Shown here piece after piece: positions 1 to 9,306 of a stretch of DNA of 64,000 bases; position 1 is the stretch's first letter; every line of letters starts with the position of its first letter. Position numbers and translations under genes: made by a program. The stretch covers positions 434,001 to 498,000 of the forward strand of contig CAWAPS010000005.1 of assembly GCA_963783945.1 (NCBI GenBank). Reading direction: 5' to 3'. The notes beneath the pieces were generated by a model. It made no database searches and was not told the DNA's origin. It was given only the letters and a program-made list of their open reading frames with translations. This stretch comes from CAWAPS01 sp963783945. GTDB taxonomy: Bacteria > Actinomycetota > Acidimicrobiia > Acidimicrobiales > Palsa-688.

Positions 1-2
1 TG

Positions 3-632
3 TTCGGCGTCGTCGGCATCTCGGTTGGGTACCGCTTGGCTCCCGAGACTCCGTATCCCGGGGCCATCGAAGACTGCTACGCCGCGCTCATCTGGACCTA
101 TCGACACGCCCGGGAGCTCGGAATCGACCCGGTGCGAATCGGCATCGGTGGCATGAGTGCTGGCGGTGGCATCGCCGCCGCGCTCGGCCTGCTCGCCCGC
201 GACCGCGGCGAAGTCCCAGTCGCGTTCCAGTTCTTGAACTCCCCGATGCTCGACGATCGCCAGACCACGCCGTCAAGCCAGCTTGACGGGCTCTACGTCT
301 GGAGTAGGGAGGACAACGCCTTCGGCTGGCGGTCCTACCTCGGCGAGCTCTACCGCTCCGAGGACGTGCCGCTCTACGCTGCCCCTGCCCGAGCCACAGA
401 TCTTTCCTGCCTGCCCCCGACCTTCCTCGCCGTGGGGGGAGCTGATGGCTTTCGCGACGAGGTCATCGAGTTCGCGACCCGGCTGTTCCAGGCCGGCGTC
501 GCCTGCGAGCTGCACGTGTACCCGGGGCTCCCGCACGGGTTTGGCGTCGCGGCGGCGGCCCCTGTCGTGCAGCAGGCGCTCCGTCATCGTGAGGACTGGC
601 TGGCGAGACAGCTGGGATCGACTGGCGACTGA
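3..632 (+). CDS. Alpha/beta hydrolase, hormone-sensitive-lipase type (5' end outside window)
   Basis: The reading frame is open from the window edge, so the N-terminus is missing. The visible part starts with the GYRLAPE block typical of HSL-type esterases, followed by GGMSAGGG, which carries the nucleophile serine (the usual GDSAGG with Met in place of Asp-Ser spacing). The late acid is likely in VGGADGFRDE and the catalytic histidine in LPHGFG near the C-terminus. Members hydrolyse short acyl esters in the cytoplasm; the substrate cannot be told. It ends just before a transposase remnant, which marks the left part of a rearranged region. Family assignment is firm, function generic. Confidence 0.85.
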   Translation, partial: FGVVGISVGYRLAPETPYPGAIEDCYAALIWTYRHARELGIDPVRIGIGGMSAGGGIAAALGLLARDRGEVPVAFQFLNSPMLDDRQTTPSSQLDGLYVWSREDNAFGWRSYLGELYRSEDVPLYAAPARATDLSCLPPTFLAVGGADGFRDEVIEFATRLFQAGVACELHVYPGLPHGFGVAAAAPVVQQALRHREDWLARQLGSTGD

Positions 633-633
633 G

Positions 634-858
634 CCAGCGGACCGGAAGGGACGATGTGCGTTCGCCGTCGGGTTCGTGGAGCGTCTTGGACGCGACCTGC
701 AGGACCGGTCCTGCCCGATCGAGGTCCGCTCTTTGGGACGGACGCTGCTGCGTTGGAAGGACCAGATCGCCGCCTGGCACAAGGCTCAGGTCGGCCAAGG
801 CCCCACCGAGGGGATCAATAATCTGGTCAAACGGGTCAAGCGGGCCGCGTCGGGATGA
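634..858 (+). pseudogene. ISL3-family transposase, C-terminal fragment
   Basis: About 75 codons are open and end in TGA. The tail contains WHKAQVGQGPTEGINNLVKR, matching the conserved end of the DDE domain of ISL3-type transposases, whose usual motif is GPTEAINNLIKRVKR. The rest of the roughly 400-residue enzyme is absent, and the frame runs straight out of the 3' end of the esterase gene, so this is a dead remnant. No terminal inverted repeats could be matched around it. Confidence 0.75.
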
Positions 859-1077
859 CACGACGGCGTCGCGATCACCATCGCCGTGGCCGAGCAGGCC
901 AAACCGCACAGGGTGGGCGCGGGCCGGGTGCCAATTGGTAGGAGACTTGGCCCCGAAGTTGGGGTGTGGTTGGACCACTGATGGGGTGCTCGGTCGATCA
1001 TGTCTGTATCTCCCGTTGTGAAGGCGATCATGATTAGCATCAGCTATCCGACCCGCTCACGCATCCCGGCCGTGTGA

Positions 1078-1365
1078 ACAACTTCGGCTTTCGAGGCTGG
1101 TGTTGGCACCACAGCCGTCGCCGGTAGCGGTGGCTTCATCCCGAAGGTCGTCGACCAGGTCGGGCTGACCCCGGAGGAGAAGACCGCGGCGATCACGAGT
1201 GTCCGCTGGTTGGAGCGGGACCTTCTCGACGTCGGTCGTGTGTGCCCGCAGCTCACTCGCCAAGGCGCCGAAGGGGTCATCGCTGAGCTCAACCAGCTAA
1301 GTGCGGCTCTCGGATGGCTCGAGATCGACGTCGATGGCCGCTGGCGTTGGCCGCACGGCAGCTAA
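1078..1365 (+). pseudogene. Fragment of an unrecognised protein
   Basis: An open frame of about 95 codons follows an in-frame TGA at 1075 and ends with TAA. It has no convincing start or ribosome site. The translation looks protein-like (VVDQVGLTPEEKTAAITSVR, then WLERDLLDVGRV and a Trp-rich end), but I do not recognise the family. Lying beside an ISL3 remnant, it is most likely the 3' part of a gene broken by rearrangement. Confidence 0.3.
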
Positions 1366-1938
1366 CAGGCCCGCGAGGGAATTCAGGGCCGACTAGTAGC
1401 TTTGCGTGACCATCTGCACCCTGATCAGCTGGCTCTTCGAACAAGTCACTCCCGGACCCACACCGACGCCACGCCCCGCCCGGCGGGGCCCTTGACACAA
1501 ATAGGTTTCGATCTGCATCGCGCTGCTCGGGGTTATTCGTCGCCCGTGATGGGACGGACTCATCGTTCGGCTTCGCATGGGTACCGGGCGGCCGGGAGAG
1601 CTTGTCGACGCGTGTCAATTGGCACCGATGCGTGGCCCGGATCACAGGTGCAGGCCCGTAGTTGACTCGGTCGGCTCGATGCAATGTCCATTTATCCGAG
1701 GCGCGGGTGGACGCTCGCCGAATCAGGGGCCCGGCGGGCGCTGCCGGTTGCCCGTCGCTCAGTACCGTTGTTGTCCCTGAGGCAGGTCCAGGTGCCCTTT
1801 CGATGTCACCATCTGGTATGCCTCCGCTGAATCCATCGAGCCACGCCGCTAAATCGGTGGCGCCTCAGATTGGCTCATGCCGTGTTGTCACACCTTGGCT
1901 CCTGTTCCATTGCCGCCGTCCTGCCGTAGCGCGACACC
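1366..1938. other. Intergenic, no gene seen
   Basis: No supported gene, RNA or clear repeat was seen in these about 570 bases. Short open frames exist on both strands but none has a recognisable product or ribosome site. It may be decayed sequence next to the IS fragment. Confidence 0.4.
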
Positions 1939-2391
1939 TCAACCTGTGGAGGAGGTGTGCACGATCAGCAGGTTGCAGGGACAGTGGTGGGAGACCTTGT
2001 TGGGGACGCCGCCCAGCGGGAATCGCTTGCTACCCTCCGCTCCCTGATTGCCGACCACGACGAGATCGGCGTTGACCTCTTCGGCTACGTCAAGGATCAC
2101 CGACGCGGGGTGACCGGGGCGGGCATAGATCTGTGCAGCAACGCTCGCCTCGTCGGCCCGGTCGGCGGCGGCGCTGAGCATCGACCGGGCGACGTAGGCC
2201 TCGTCGACCTCCTCCCGTTTGTCGGGCGGCAGGCCCCGCTGGTGTTGGTAGATCTCTTCGGGCGTGAGGGGTCGGTAGGCCGTGACGATGTGCAGGCTGG
2301 CGGTCTCCTGGGCCGCGAGATGGATGGCGTGATCTACGGCGTGCAAGGCCGCAGTAGATCCGTCCGTGCCGACGACGATCACTCGGTACAC
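1939..2391 (-). CDS. Universal stress protein, UspA family
   Basis: 150 residues, a typical single-domain length. It begins MYRVIVVGTDGSTAA, the usual first strand with the ATP-contacting Asp. It ends with a variant nucleotide-binding signature: VVGNQGAEG, nine residues on, GGVPNKV, then the final strand CPCNLLIVHT. Many USPs bind ATP and are induced under starvation, hypoxia or oxidative stress. Here the last part of the motif reads GGV instead of GS(V)S, so ATP binding is likely but not certain. It stands alone on its strand next to other stress genes (Hsp20, GAF-ANTAR). Confidence 0.88.
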   Translation of the reverse strand: MYRVIVVGTDGSTAALHAVDHAIHLAAQETASLHIVTAYRPLTPEEIYQHQRGLPPDKREEVDEAYVARSMLSAAADRADEASVAAQIYARPGHPASVILDVAEEVNADLVVVGNQGAEGSKRFPLGGVPNKVSHHCPCNLLIVHTSSTG

Positions 2392-2697
2392 CCGTCCTGT
2401 CCTAGCCGTCGTCCACAGACGGAAGACTAGCTGGAATCTCGCGAAGATGATCCCCCACGAGACGTCGGATTGTGCCCACTGCTAGTAGGACCAGATCCCT
2501 ACCCCTTGGGGTGATGGTCATCAACGTCGAACTGGTCGCCATGCCTCTACCTCGTGTCGGCTTCGACGGGACGACGGAGATTGGTAGGGCGCAGCCTGCT
2601 TCGAGCCACATTGTTGACGCTCGGAGGATGGTCTTGTGGCAGATTCACGGCTGCGAGCACCCCTCGCGAGGTGTACCGCGACGATGACACGGTAGAT
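2392..2697. other. Intergenic, no gene seen
   Basis: About 300 bases upstream of the universal stress gene (read leftward) and before the 63-bp repeat. It probably holds the promoter of the stress gene, but no clear -10/-35 pair or operator stands out. Open frames here look like noise. Confidence 0.35.
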
Positions 2698-2760
2698 ATC
2701 CCGGTCGTGTTGGGTCAGCTTCGGTTGGCTGGGAGCGATGCTCCGGACCCTGGTAGCGCG
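2698..2760 (+). repeat. 63-bp dispersed repeat, copy 1
   Basis: Nearly identical, and in the same orientation, to 27684-27747. It includes GGGTCAGC-TTCG-GTTGGCTG, a hairpin around a UUCG tetraloop (weaker in this copy), followed by GGAGC-GAT-GCTCC. In this copy the repeat runs directly into about codon 29 of a truncated GAF-ANTAR gene, so it marks a recombination or insertion junction. Confidence 0.75.
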
Positions 2761-3397
2761 CCCAGGCCCTGTTCTCGGCCGGCAACCCCGCTGACACCCT
2801 GTGAGCGTGGTGGACTTGGCGGTCGAGACCATCGACTGACTTCGCCAGTATCTTCGTCGTGGACGGCAACACCGTTACCGCCCTGGTGGGAACCGACTCG
2901 GTGGCGGCCGGGGTCTACGTGGTCCAGCACCAGGCCGGGGAGGGCCCCGGCCTCGACGCCATCAATCAAGGCGGAACGATCTACGCCGAGGACCCTGGCC
3001 GACGATCCCAGCTTGGTGTCCCTCGGGTCCGAAGCATCCAAGGCAAGGGTGCGCACCGCCCTGGCGCTGCGCTCTCCGACGACGCCAGTCGGGGCGCCGC
3101 CCTCATTCTCTACGCCCGCTATCCCCGAGCTTTCGGGGCTTTGGACGGGGCCAAGGGCGTGATCCTCGCGGCCATGGCCGGCTCGGCCCTCTCCGCGGCC
3201 GACCCCCACGAAGACGAAGTGCGCCACCCATCCAGGCCACCCTGGCCACCCTGGGAGATGATCGGCTAGGCCCAAGAGACCCTGATGGAGCACGAACTTA
3301 TCACCGCGATCGGCCCTACGACATCCTGCGCGCCGGGCGTCCCAACACCTCAAACCGGATCCGCGACGTGGCCCAAACCCTCGTCGACATCGCCATT
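2759..3397 (+). pseudogene. Degenerate GAF-ANTAR regulator (relic copy)
   Basis: The translation follows the intact GAF-ANTAR protein at 26521-27276 in pieces: AQALFSAGNPADTL, FASIFVV, VQHQAGEGPGLDAINQGG, SDDASRGAALILYA and FGALD(G)AKGVILAAMAG are all present. It lacks the first about 28 codons and promoter, shifts frame several times (around 2790, 3000 and after 3200), and has an in-frame stop after EMIG. The ANTAR part is unreadable. It is on the opposite strand to the intact copy because the module is inverted. No functional product is expected. Confidence 0.85.
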
Positions 3398-3540
3398 CCC
3401 AGTTTGCTGTCACCGCGGCCCCAAGCGCGACGGGCCCGATGGGGGGGCCGGGCTGTCCCCTCCTGTTCCCCTGCCCGCCGCCCGCCCAGCGACGATGCGA
3501 ATGCCTAAGCGTTCGCGTCGTCGGGGGGAGAAGCAGAAGG

Positions 3541-3978
3541 TCAGCCGGGGACGGTGGCGGCCTCGACGGCTTGGGCCACGCTACCTACGTGGGTGACCTC
3601 GATGGTTTGTGGTTTCACCTGTTCGGCCACCGGGATGGTGATGGTGAGCACACCGTCGTAGTAGATGGCGCTGATGCTCTCACGGTCCAGGCTTTCACCC
3701 AGAAACAGCTGGCGGCCGAACTGGCCGTGGCCTCGCTCGGCCACGACGATTTCGTCGCCCTCGGCCTGAAGCGACGTGCGGGTGGCCCGCACGGTGAGGA
3801 CATCGCGCTCTACGGTCACCTCGATCGAGCCCGGGTCGGCGCCCGGCAGGTCGAGGACAACCTTGAACTCGTTGCCCCGGCGGAAGGCGTCGACGGGGAC
3901 CTGACGGACGCGGCGCTCCGCGACCATCTCCTCGGTGATCCGGTCGAACTCACGGAATGGTTCGAATCGCATCAACAT
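3541..3978 (-). CDS. Small heat-shock protein, Hsp20/alpha-crystallin family
   Basis: 145 residues from an ATG preceded by AAAGGATC; a longer upstream frame lacks family similarity, and MLMRFEPFREFDRI is the typical actinobacterial Hsp20 N-terminus. The alpha-crystallin domain spans about residues 28-125: VPVDAFRRGNEFKVVLDLPG, then VTVERDVLTVRA, ERGHGQFGRQLFLGESLD and the YDGVLTITIPV strand. These cytoplasmic chaperones hold unfolding proteins. It is divergent from the HTH gene at 4114, a pairing repeated in the inverted copy at 24.7-25.3 kb, where the Hsp20 gene has been reduced to 28 codons. The HTH protein may therefore control it (inference). Confidence 0.93.
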   Translation of the reverse strand: MLMRFEPFREFDRITEEMVAERRVRQVPVDAFRRGNEFKVVLDLPGADPGSIEVTVERDVLTVRATRTSLQAEGDEIVVAERGHGQFGRQLFLGESLDRESISAIYYDGVLTITIPVAEQVKPQTIEVTHVGSVAQAVEAATVPG

Positions 3979-4113
3979 GATGGATCCTTTCGTTGACTCT
4001 CGAACAGCTGGCGGTCTGCGACCGCCGTGCCTCGAACGTCTGCCATCGACCATACTCTAGTTCTCAGGTACTAGTAACAGATTTCTAGAATTCTTCAGCT
4101 AGGCTCAAGAACA
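3979..4113. promoter_or_regulatory. Divergent Hsp20/HTH promoter region, copy A
   Basis: This 135-bp spacer is strongly conserved in inverted orientation at 25058-25192, including the Hsp20 ribosome site and the CTAGGCTCAAGAACA run before the HTH start. Several CTAG-type half sites (CTAGTTCTC, ACTAGTAA, TCTAGAAT, AGCTAGG) are shared. Conservation in both copies suggests a functional bidirectional promoter with operator sites, although the binding protein is not known from sequence. Confidence 0.6.
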
Positions 4114-4410
4114 ATGTCAGAGTGGACCTTTCTCACCAACCATGCCCGAGTTCTGGTCTGCATCGCTCATGACCCCGGGGTGCGTCTGCGCGACATAGCC
4201 GCCTCGGTGGGCATCACCGAGCGCAGCGCCTACGCGATCGTGACCGACCTGACCACGGCGGGCTACGTGCTCAAAGACAAAGACACCGACGGGCGTCGCA
4301 ACCGCTACCAGATCCAAACCCACCTGCCCCTGCGAGAAGCCGTTGGCCGGGAACGAAGCATCGGTCAGGTCCCCGGGGCGGCTGAGAGTTCTGTCCTTTG
4401 CCAGGATTGA
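4114..4410 (+). CDS. Winged-helix (MarR/ArsR-like) regulator, copy A, altered C-terminus
   Basis: 98 residues. It starts MSEWTFLTNHARVLVCIAHD; the helix-turn-helix is about residues 22-48 (RLRDIAASVGITERSAYAIV) followed by a wing with GRRNRYQIQ. The first 84 residues are identical to the copy at 24743-25057. After RSIG the two diverge: this copy reads QVPGAAES, the other EVLDVLVEN, which is the likely ancestral end. So this copy has a replaced tail but an intact DNA-binding domain. It is divergent from Hsp20 and is followed four bases later by a small DUF4177-like gene. Confidence 0.82.
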   Translation: MSEWTFLTNHARVLVCIAHDPGVRLRDIAASVGITERSAYAIVTDLTTAGYVLKDKDTDGRRNRYQIQTHLPLREAVGRERSIGQVPGAAESSVLCQD

Positions 4411-4413
4411 GAC

Positions 4414-4599
4414 ATGGCAACCTGGGAGTACCTGATCATAGAGCTGCCCGCCTTCGAGGTAGCCACCCACCAGCCGGGCACCTCAGCCGCAGTTCACGCC
4501 CTCAACGCCGAAGGCGAGCAGGGCTGGGAGGCAGTCGGGATGACCCCGCTTACTGATGAGAGAATCGCCGTACTTCTCAAAAGACCCCAATCGCAGTAG
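4414..4599 (+). CDS. Small DUF4177-like protein
   Basis: 61 residues: MATWEYLIIELP, then LNAEGEQGWEAVGM and a final VLLKRP. This WEY...LN.xG.xGWE.V pattern with a terminal LLKRP is typical of DUF4177, a small beta-rich family of unknown function. It starts three bases after the HTH stop codon and is probably co-transcribed with it, although it sits exactly where the HTH copies diverge, so the pairing may be new. Confidence 0.65.
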   Translation: MATWEYLIIELPAFEVATHQPGTSAAVHALNAEGEQGWEAVGMTPLTDERIAVLLKRPQSQ

Positions 4600-4693
4600 A
4601 ACCGGATCAGAACATGCCGCCGAGAGGGCCCCTGGGCTCCAAGGATCTTGAAATTCCAAGGCAGAGATAGGAGCGTGCGATGCCGGTCTCAGC

Positions 4694-4846
4694 CTACGAT
4701 TGACGGTAGCGCTGACTAAGGAGGGGAATGGTGGTCATGCTGGCCAGCGGACCCTTCTGGTGTCCTCGTTCGCGTTCCCGGGCGTTTTGAATAGCACGGT
4801 AGAAGACACACTCGGCGCACCGACAGCCGAGGGTGGTTGTCATCAT
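4694..4846 (-). CDS. Possible small Cys-rich protein
   Basis: Fifty codons reading MMTTTLGCRCAECVFYRAIQ and then a basic stretch (NARERERGHQKG). The CxCxxC cluster resembles a small metal-binding knuckle. The start is preceded by GTCGAGG, which is very close to the ATG. No family was recognised and neighbouring sequence is non-coding, so it may be chance. Confidence 0.25.
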   Translation of the reverse strand: MMTTTLGCRCAECVFYRAIQNARERERGHQKGPLASMTTIPLLSQRYRQS

Positions 4847-5253
4847 CCTCGACGCGTGCCGCAGCCGGCTTCGCCGGCATTCGGCGGACTTTGCGAACGT
4901 GACAGGTATGGCATAACGGTTGACAAAGGGGACCGAATGAGTCGATGACCGATCACGGCGCAAGATGGCACTCTCCCGCCCACTGCAGCTATGCGCTCTG
5001 GTGAACACCAGGTGTACATCATGCTTGTAGATCTAGGGAGATGGACGGGGCATCGGACCCGGTCCGGCGGCTCTGGGGTATCGCCGTCCGCCGGCACTCG
5101 GCTTGCCGTCCGCCACCGGCGCCGGTCGGGGACACGCATTGGACACAGATGGTCGTGGTTGGCCGGTGTTGGTCGGTGACGCCCGGACATCTGCTCGAGA
5201 GCACTGCTGAGCGTTTGTCCGGGTCAGCGGCACAAAACAGCCGCTTAGCTGGG
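4847..5253. other. Intergenic upstream of tRNA-Arg
   Basis: About 400 bases between a doubtful small ORF and the 3' end of the tRNA gene. No gene was recognised. This is the side on which an element integrated at the tRNA 3' end would lie, but I saw no integrase and no second copy of the tRNA end. Confidence 0.4.
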
Positions 5254-5326
5254 TGCCCCCGGCAGGACTCGAACCTGCGACGCACGGTTTAGGAAACCGA
5301 CGCTCTATCCTCTGAGCTACGGGGGC
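5254..5326 (-). tRNA. tRNA-Arg (anticodon CCT)
   Basis: Read on the minus strand, the acceptor stem GCCCCCG pairs with CGGGGGC. The D arm is GCTC-AGAGGATA-GAGC, the anticodon loop TTCCTAA (CCT, reading AGG), and the T arm GCAGG-TTCGAGT-CCTGC, with discriminator A. Length is 73 without CCA; the genome continues CCC, so CCA is not encoded. The first anticodon-stem pair is a T-T mismatch. It is the only RNA gene seen in the window. Confidence 0.95.
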
Positions 5327-6480
5327 TTGTGCCTCTGACCAGGACTTATGCCACCTATGCCTGCCGGATCAAATGGTCGTGGGCAGCCCTGGGCCAGTTC
5401 TTTCAACGTGCACTCGGCGGAGGGAGGGTACATGAACAGGATGCTCGGTGGGGCGTGGGGCGGCTCCGGGTGTACATCGGCAGATGGTCGACAACGTCAG
5501 CAGTTGGGGCCTGACCGGGCTCGAGCCGCGATGGAGCGCTCCAACGCCTCCCGATGTGTGTGCTTCGGCACGAGCCGTCGGGATCCCGGCGGCCGCACCA
5601 GTGGAACGGTTCGCCCGAGAGCAGGCGGTTGTGGACGGGATCAACGGATTTCTGATCCGGATCGCGCCCCGACTATCAGTAGCCGGAGGTCCATAGGGGC
5701 CTAGCAAGCAGGGGGATGGCCTCTCCCTGCACCCAGCCGGCAGCCCTCGTGGTGGTGGCTCAACTCTAATCGGATGATTTCACGGCCGACTCAGCGTCAA
5801 TATCATGAAAGTTCACGGTGTGTTCACACCGGCGGCGAAGCCACTCCGACATACCGGTGGCCGTGCTTGACCCGAAGCCCCTGGTGCGCTGGTCGGTGGT
5901 ATGCGGCCGCGAGGACACCCGCACTGCCGAGCGTGAGCGGGCGCGCTGATCGCCGGCGGCCCCGGTCGCCACCACCCTTGACATCCGCAACTGGGCCTTC
6001 TTCAAACGCGGCGTTCTGTCTCTGGTGCAGGGATCCAGTTTGGAGAGGGCCTGGGTCTGTCGGAGGGCCGTCAGGCCCGACGCAGTCAGTAGCGGGGTCG
6101 TCTCGTGTTTGGATGAGAGCAGTGGCCGCCGTCGAGTGGTGGGGTCGGCAAGCCTCTCAGGCGACACCGGCGCGCTCTGGTAACGTCTTGGCCATAACAA
6201 GCACCCTCCCCGGACCCCGGAGGAGCGGCGATCGACGCCGAGCGCACCGGACGGTGACACGCAGTTCACCGGGAGGGCGGCACGATGGCACTACAGACGG
6301 CAACTGCCTGGGCGCCATGTTTTCGCACGAGTCGGCCAGGTTCCCGGCCTTGGCCGATGGGGGTCGGCGCGCCCGGGATTTCCCCCATTCCGGCCGGCCA
6401 GGGCACCTCTTGGAAGCACGTCGCCGTGGCGCCCGGCCCTTGAGGGTGGACCATGCCGCAAGACTGCTGTTTCGAGGGGG
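5327..6480. other. Long spacer without recognisable genes
   Basis: About 1150 bases, including the upstream region of the tRNA. Several open frames of 60-240 codons occur on both strands but they overlap one another, have no ribosome sites and resemble no family I know. The segment 6285-6480 is directly upstream of the small HTH-like gene and may contain its promoter. The region looks like decayed accessory sequence. Confidence 0.4.
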
Positions 6481-6879
6481 ATGACCGCACCGGGTTCCGC
6501 GGTCATCGGGCGGTTGGGCTTCCACCTCGAGGCGCTCTACGCCTTGGCCTACCTGCACAGCCGTGACGACCAGGCCGCCTTCCTGGCGGTCGCCGGCGCC
6601 CTCGGCGCTGTACGGCGTGACCTCGCCGCTGGCACCTCCATCGCCGGGCTGGCCGGCTCGGCTGGCCTGTGGCGAGCCCTGGCCGACCACCTGCACGTCG
6701 GTTACGCCACCGGGCCAGTGGTCGAAGGGGATGTGCACCTCGACGCCCACCGGCGCGCTCTGGGTGCCCTGCGCCGGGAGGCGATCGCCCTGTCCGCCGG
6801 GGGCTGCACCGACAGCCACGCCGCCGGCCTTCTCGGCGTCTCCCGCCCGGTGGTAGCCCGGCTGCGACGGGCCTGCTGA
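6481..6879 (+). CDS. Hypothetical protein with possible C-terminal helix-turn-helix
   Basis: 132 residues from ATG after CGAGGGGG. The sequence is Ala- and Leu-rich and mainly helical (LGFHLEALYALAYLHSRDDQ, then AVAGALGAVRRDLAAG). The end, GCTDSHAAGLLGVSRPVVAR, has the spacing of a helix-turn-helix like that of sigma region 4 or a Xre-type domain. No family was recognised. It has no clear operon partner; the next gene starts 318 bases on. A DNA-binding role is inference from the last 30 residues only. Confidence 0.5.
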   Translation: MTAPGSAVIGRLGFHLEALYALAYLHSRDDQAAFLAVAGALGAVRRDLAAGTSIAGLAGSAGLWRALADHLHVGYATGPVVEGDVHLDAHRRALGALRREAIALSAGGCTDSHAAGLLGVSRPVVARLRRAC

Positions 6880-7196
6880 CCGCCACCCCATCGAGCGGGC
6901 GCATCACTGCGGCGGCGGAGCGGCAGTGACCTGATCCCGGCCGCGACCGGCGGGTTCAGTGTCGGCGCCGCGGTCGAAGCGGTTGCTACCGGAACACTAC
7001 GGGCCGGCACGGCGGTACTCGGATGGCCCAGTGCGGGGTTCGAGCCGCCCACGGCCGTTGGTGCTCTGCCCAAGTCGGGACAACACGTGATGACAAGACC
7101 CGTACGAGCAAACACTTTGGCTGGTAGAATGGCGACAAGCTTTGCGCCGCGTCCCGGTTCTCGGGCCCTGCTTCCAGGCCCAGTCTGGAACGTGCC
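6880..7196. other. Intergenic, likely promoter of the phosphatase gene
   Basis: About 315 bases. A relatively AT-rich stretch near 7105-7140 (ACACTTTGGCTGGTAGAAT) could hold a promoter for the gene at 7197, with GGTAGAAT as a possible -10. Nothing else was seen. Confidence 0.35.
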
Positions 7197-8508
7197 GTGT
7201 CTCAGGTGCGGAACGAGGGTTTTACACCCCGGATGACGATCTCTTTGGCTCTTGATCCTGACGATGTTGAAGTCAGCGTGACTGATGACGGCGTGTGGCG
7301 ACTGGCGGCCGCGTTGTCAGGCGCCTTCACTCCAATGGATGTGGCAACTGCTCTTGCCGAAGAGGGCGCCGCGGCGGCGGGCGCGTCCTTCTCGGACTTG
7401 GCAATACTTGATGCCGCGACGGATCATGTTCGGGCTATTCATCATTCGAGTGCTGGTTCGGACATCGTCGCTCGTTGGACTGAATTCGATCTCGGCACGC
7501 CGACGCCGCTTTGCGAGGCAATGCAAAGTGGTCTTCCGGTCTTGCTCGAATCCTTGGACGTGATCGGGAGGAAATTCCCGAACATCCGCGCGGACACGTT
7601 GGCCGCGGGCCTTAGCGCGACGGCATCGCTGCCGCTGGCTTCGGCGAGCGGTGTGATCCTCGGAGCGGCGGGTTTCGGATGGCCCGTCGTACAAGACTTC
7701 GGTATTGAACAGGTGCGCCGTCTGGACCTCATCGCGCATATGGCCGCACAAGTGCTGGATCGTGCGAATCTCTATGAGGCTGAGCGTGAACGCGCACTAT
7801 CTCGTGAGCGAGACGACGCTCAGCTATTCCAGGACGCTTGCCTTCCCCGAACGTTGCCCCAAGGCAACAGTCTCGAAGTAGCTGCGACGTACTTGCCCGC
7901 TAGCGACGCGGCGATGGGGGGCGACTGGTACGACGTGTTCCCCGTCGAGGATGGAATGTGTCTTGTCATCGGCGATGTGACGGGCCACGGCCTGCAATCG
8001 GCAGCAACGATGGCCCAGCTACGCAACACGGTTCGGGCCTACGCTATCGAGGACCCATCGCCTGCACGAGTTCTCACTCGACTCAATAGGATGATGTGCC
8101 GACTCGAGCCAGGCAAACACGCCACTGCCATCGTGGCAGTATGGGACGAACGGAGCGGAACGATCCCTGCGATCAAACGCTGGTCATCCGCCAATCTTGC
8201 GATGTCGCGTCGGCGAGTTCGGGTTTCTTACTCCTCCGCCAGATGGGATTCTGCTAGGGGTGGATCCCGACCGCGTCTACCGAGAGGAAAGCAAGGTCCT
8301 TCGACCGGGAACAACACTCTTGTTCTATACGGACGGACTCAGTGAGGTCCGGGGTCAAAATCTCGATGGGATGGCTGAACTGCTTGCCTTGGTCGAAAAC
8401 TGCAAGGATCTCGCGCCGCAAGTGTTGTGCGACCAGGTTCTCGATTGGCGATGCCACGTTGGGCGGATAGACGACGACGTGTGCATACTGGCGGCGCGCC
8501 TCACATGA
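7197..8508 (+). pseudogene. GAF-SpoIIE (PP2C-type) serine phosphatase, frameshifted
   Basis: A GTG-started frame encodes a GAF sensor domain (about residues 25-185) and most of a SpoIIE-type PP2C phosphatase with GGDWYDVFPV and IGDVTGHGLQSAATMAQLRN metal-binding motifs. After RWSSA the usual GHPP block is missing and the frame changes. The rest (CRVGEFGFLTPP, LLFYTDGLSEVRG, GRIDDDVCILAARL) continues in another frame to 8508. A small deletion around 8193-8200 explains both losses. Such enzymes dephosphorylate anti-sigma-factor antagonists, which fits the STAS gene at 27780. It is inactive here unless the frameshift is an assembly error. Confidence 0.85.
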
Positions 8509-8657
8509 CGGGTGACAGCGCCGGCGACGAAACGACACTGCTGCTGCGTAATCTCGCTCAAGCTGATGTGGAGCTCCTCGCCGCGAATTTGAAAGGAGCA
8601 ATTAGTCGGCGTTGGGTGAATCGGCAGGGTGTGAGGAGCGGAAGTAGAGTCGTTTGA
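8505..8657 (+). CDS. Possible short ORF overlapping the phosphatase stop
   Basis: Fifty codons beginning with ATG that overlaps the TGA of the phosphatase frame (ATGA arrangement). The product MTGDSAGDETTLLLRNLAQA continues into LAANLKGAISRRWVNR. Translational coupling to a PP2C gene is common for anti-sigma or STAS partners, but the product is too short and not recognisable. It may be the truncated start of a lost partner. Confidence 0.3.
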   Translation: MTGDSAGDETTLLLRNLAQADVELLAANLKGAISRRWVNRQGVRSGSRVV

Positions 8658-9306
8658 GCGATACCCTGGCTGGGAATGGGTGGCAGTGATCAGAAGTCAT
8701 CTTGGGGAAAACCCCCGACCTGCCTCCTTAACCGTCGAACCGAATGTGGGACGTCCTAGAAGGCGCACCGTCAATTACATCACCTGTGGCGACGGTGGGC
8801 ATCAGGTGCTTGCCGGGGAATCCAACGCCTGCATTGTGTGCTAATGTTGAGATTGTGTTTCCGGCAGGTTTGGCTTGTCATGGAATCGGGCCGGCGCATA
8901 TTGCACCCACCCTGCCAGTGTTCGTTGCCGCAAAAACACCTGAAGCGCGTTGAGGGTTCGGGTCGGTCGCTTCACGGTCGCCGATGTACAAGACCAAGTT
9001 CTTGACCGGTTCGGTGGTCGTCGCGATGTGGGTCGAGGTGTTGGACGACGTTGCTGGACCCACTGGTCATGCGGTAAGCGAGGAGGAGCACGAGCGCCCC
9101 TCTAGGGAACCCTTCCTGAGGGATGGCGCCAAGACACCACGAACGGTTCACGCGGCGGTAACCCGCGGGCCACGGACACGAAACCGAGGTCCGGTAGAAT
9201 GCCCACTAGTCGTCGTGCGAATCTCCGAGCGCCTTGGCGGTGTTGTGCATCCATAGGCGGACCGCGCCGTGAGCCCGTTGGATGATCCGGAAAGGAAATC
9301 AGGCTT
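8658..9306. other. Spacer without recognisable genes
   Basis: About 650 bases. Codon patterns are unlike the flanking genes and the base composition is less GC-rich around 8700-8960. No family was recognised in any frame. The last 100 bases carry the ribosome site (GGAAAGGAAA) of the diiron gene and presumably its promoter. Confidence 0.4.

Noticed and set aside
5254..5326. tRNA-Arg as attachment site of an integrated island
   Set aside because: No second copy of the tRNA 3' end and no integrase were seen near it within the window.
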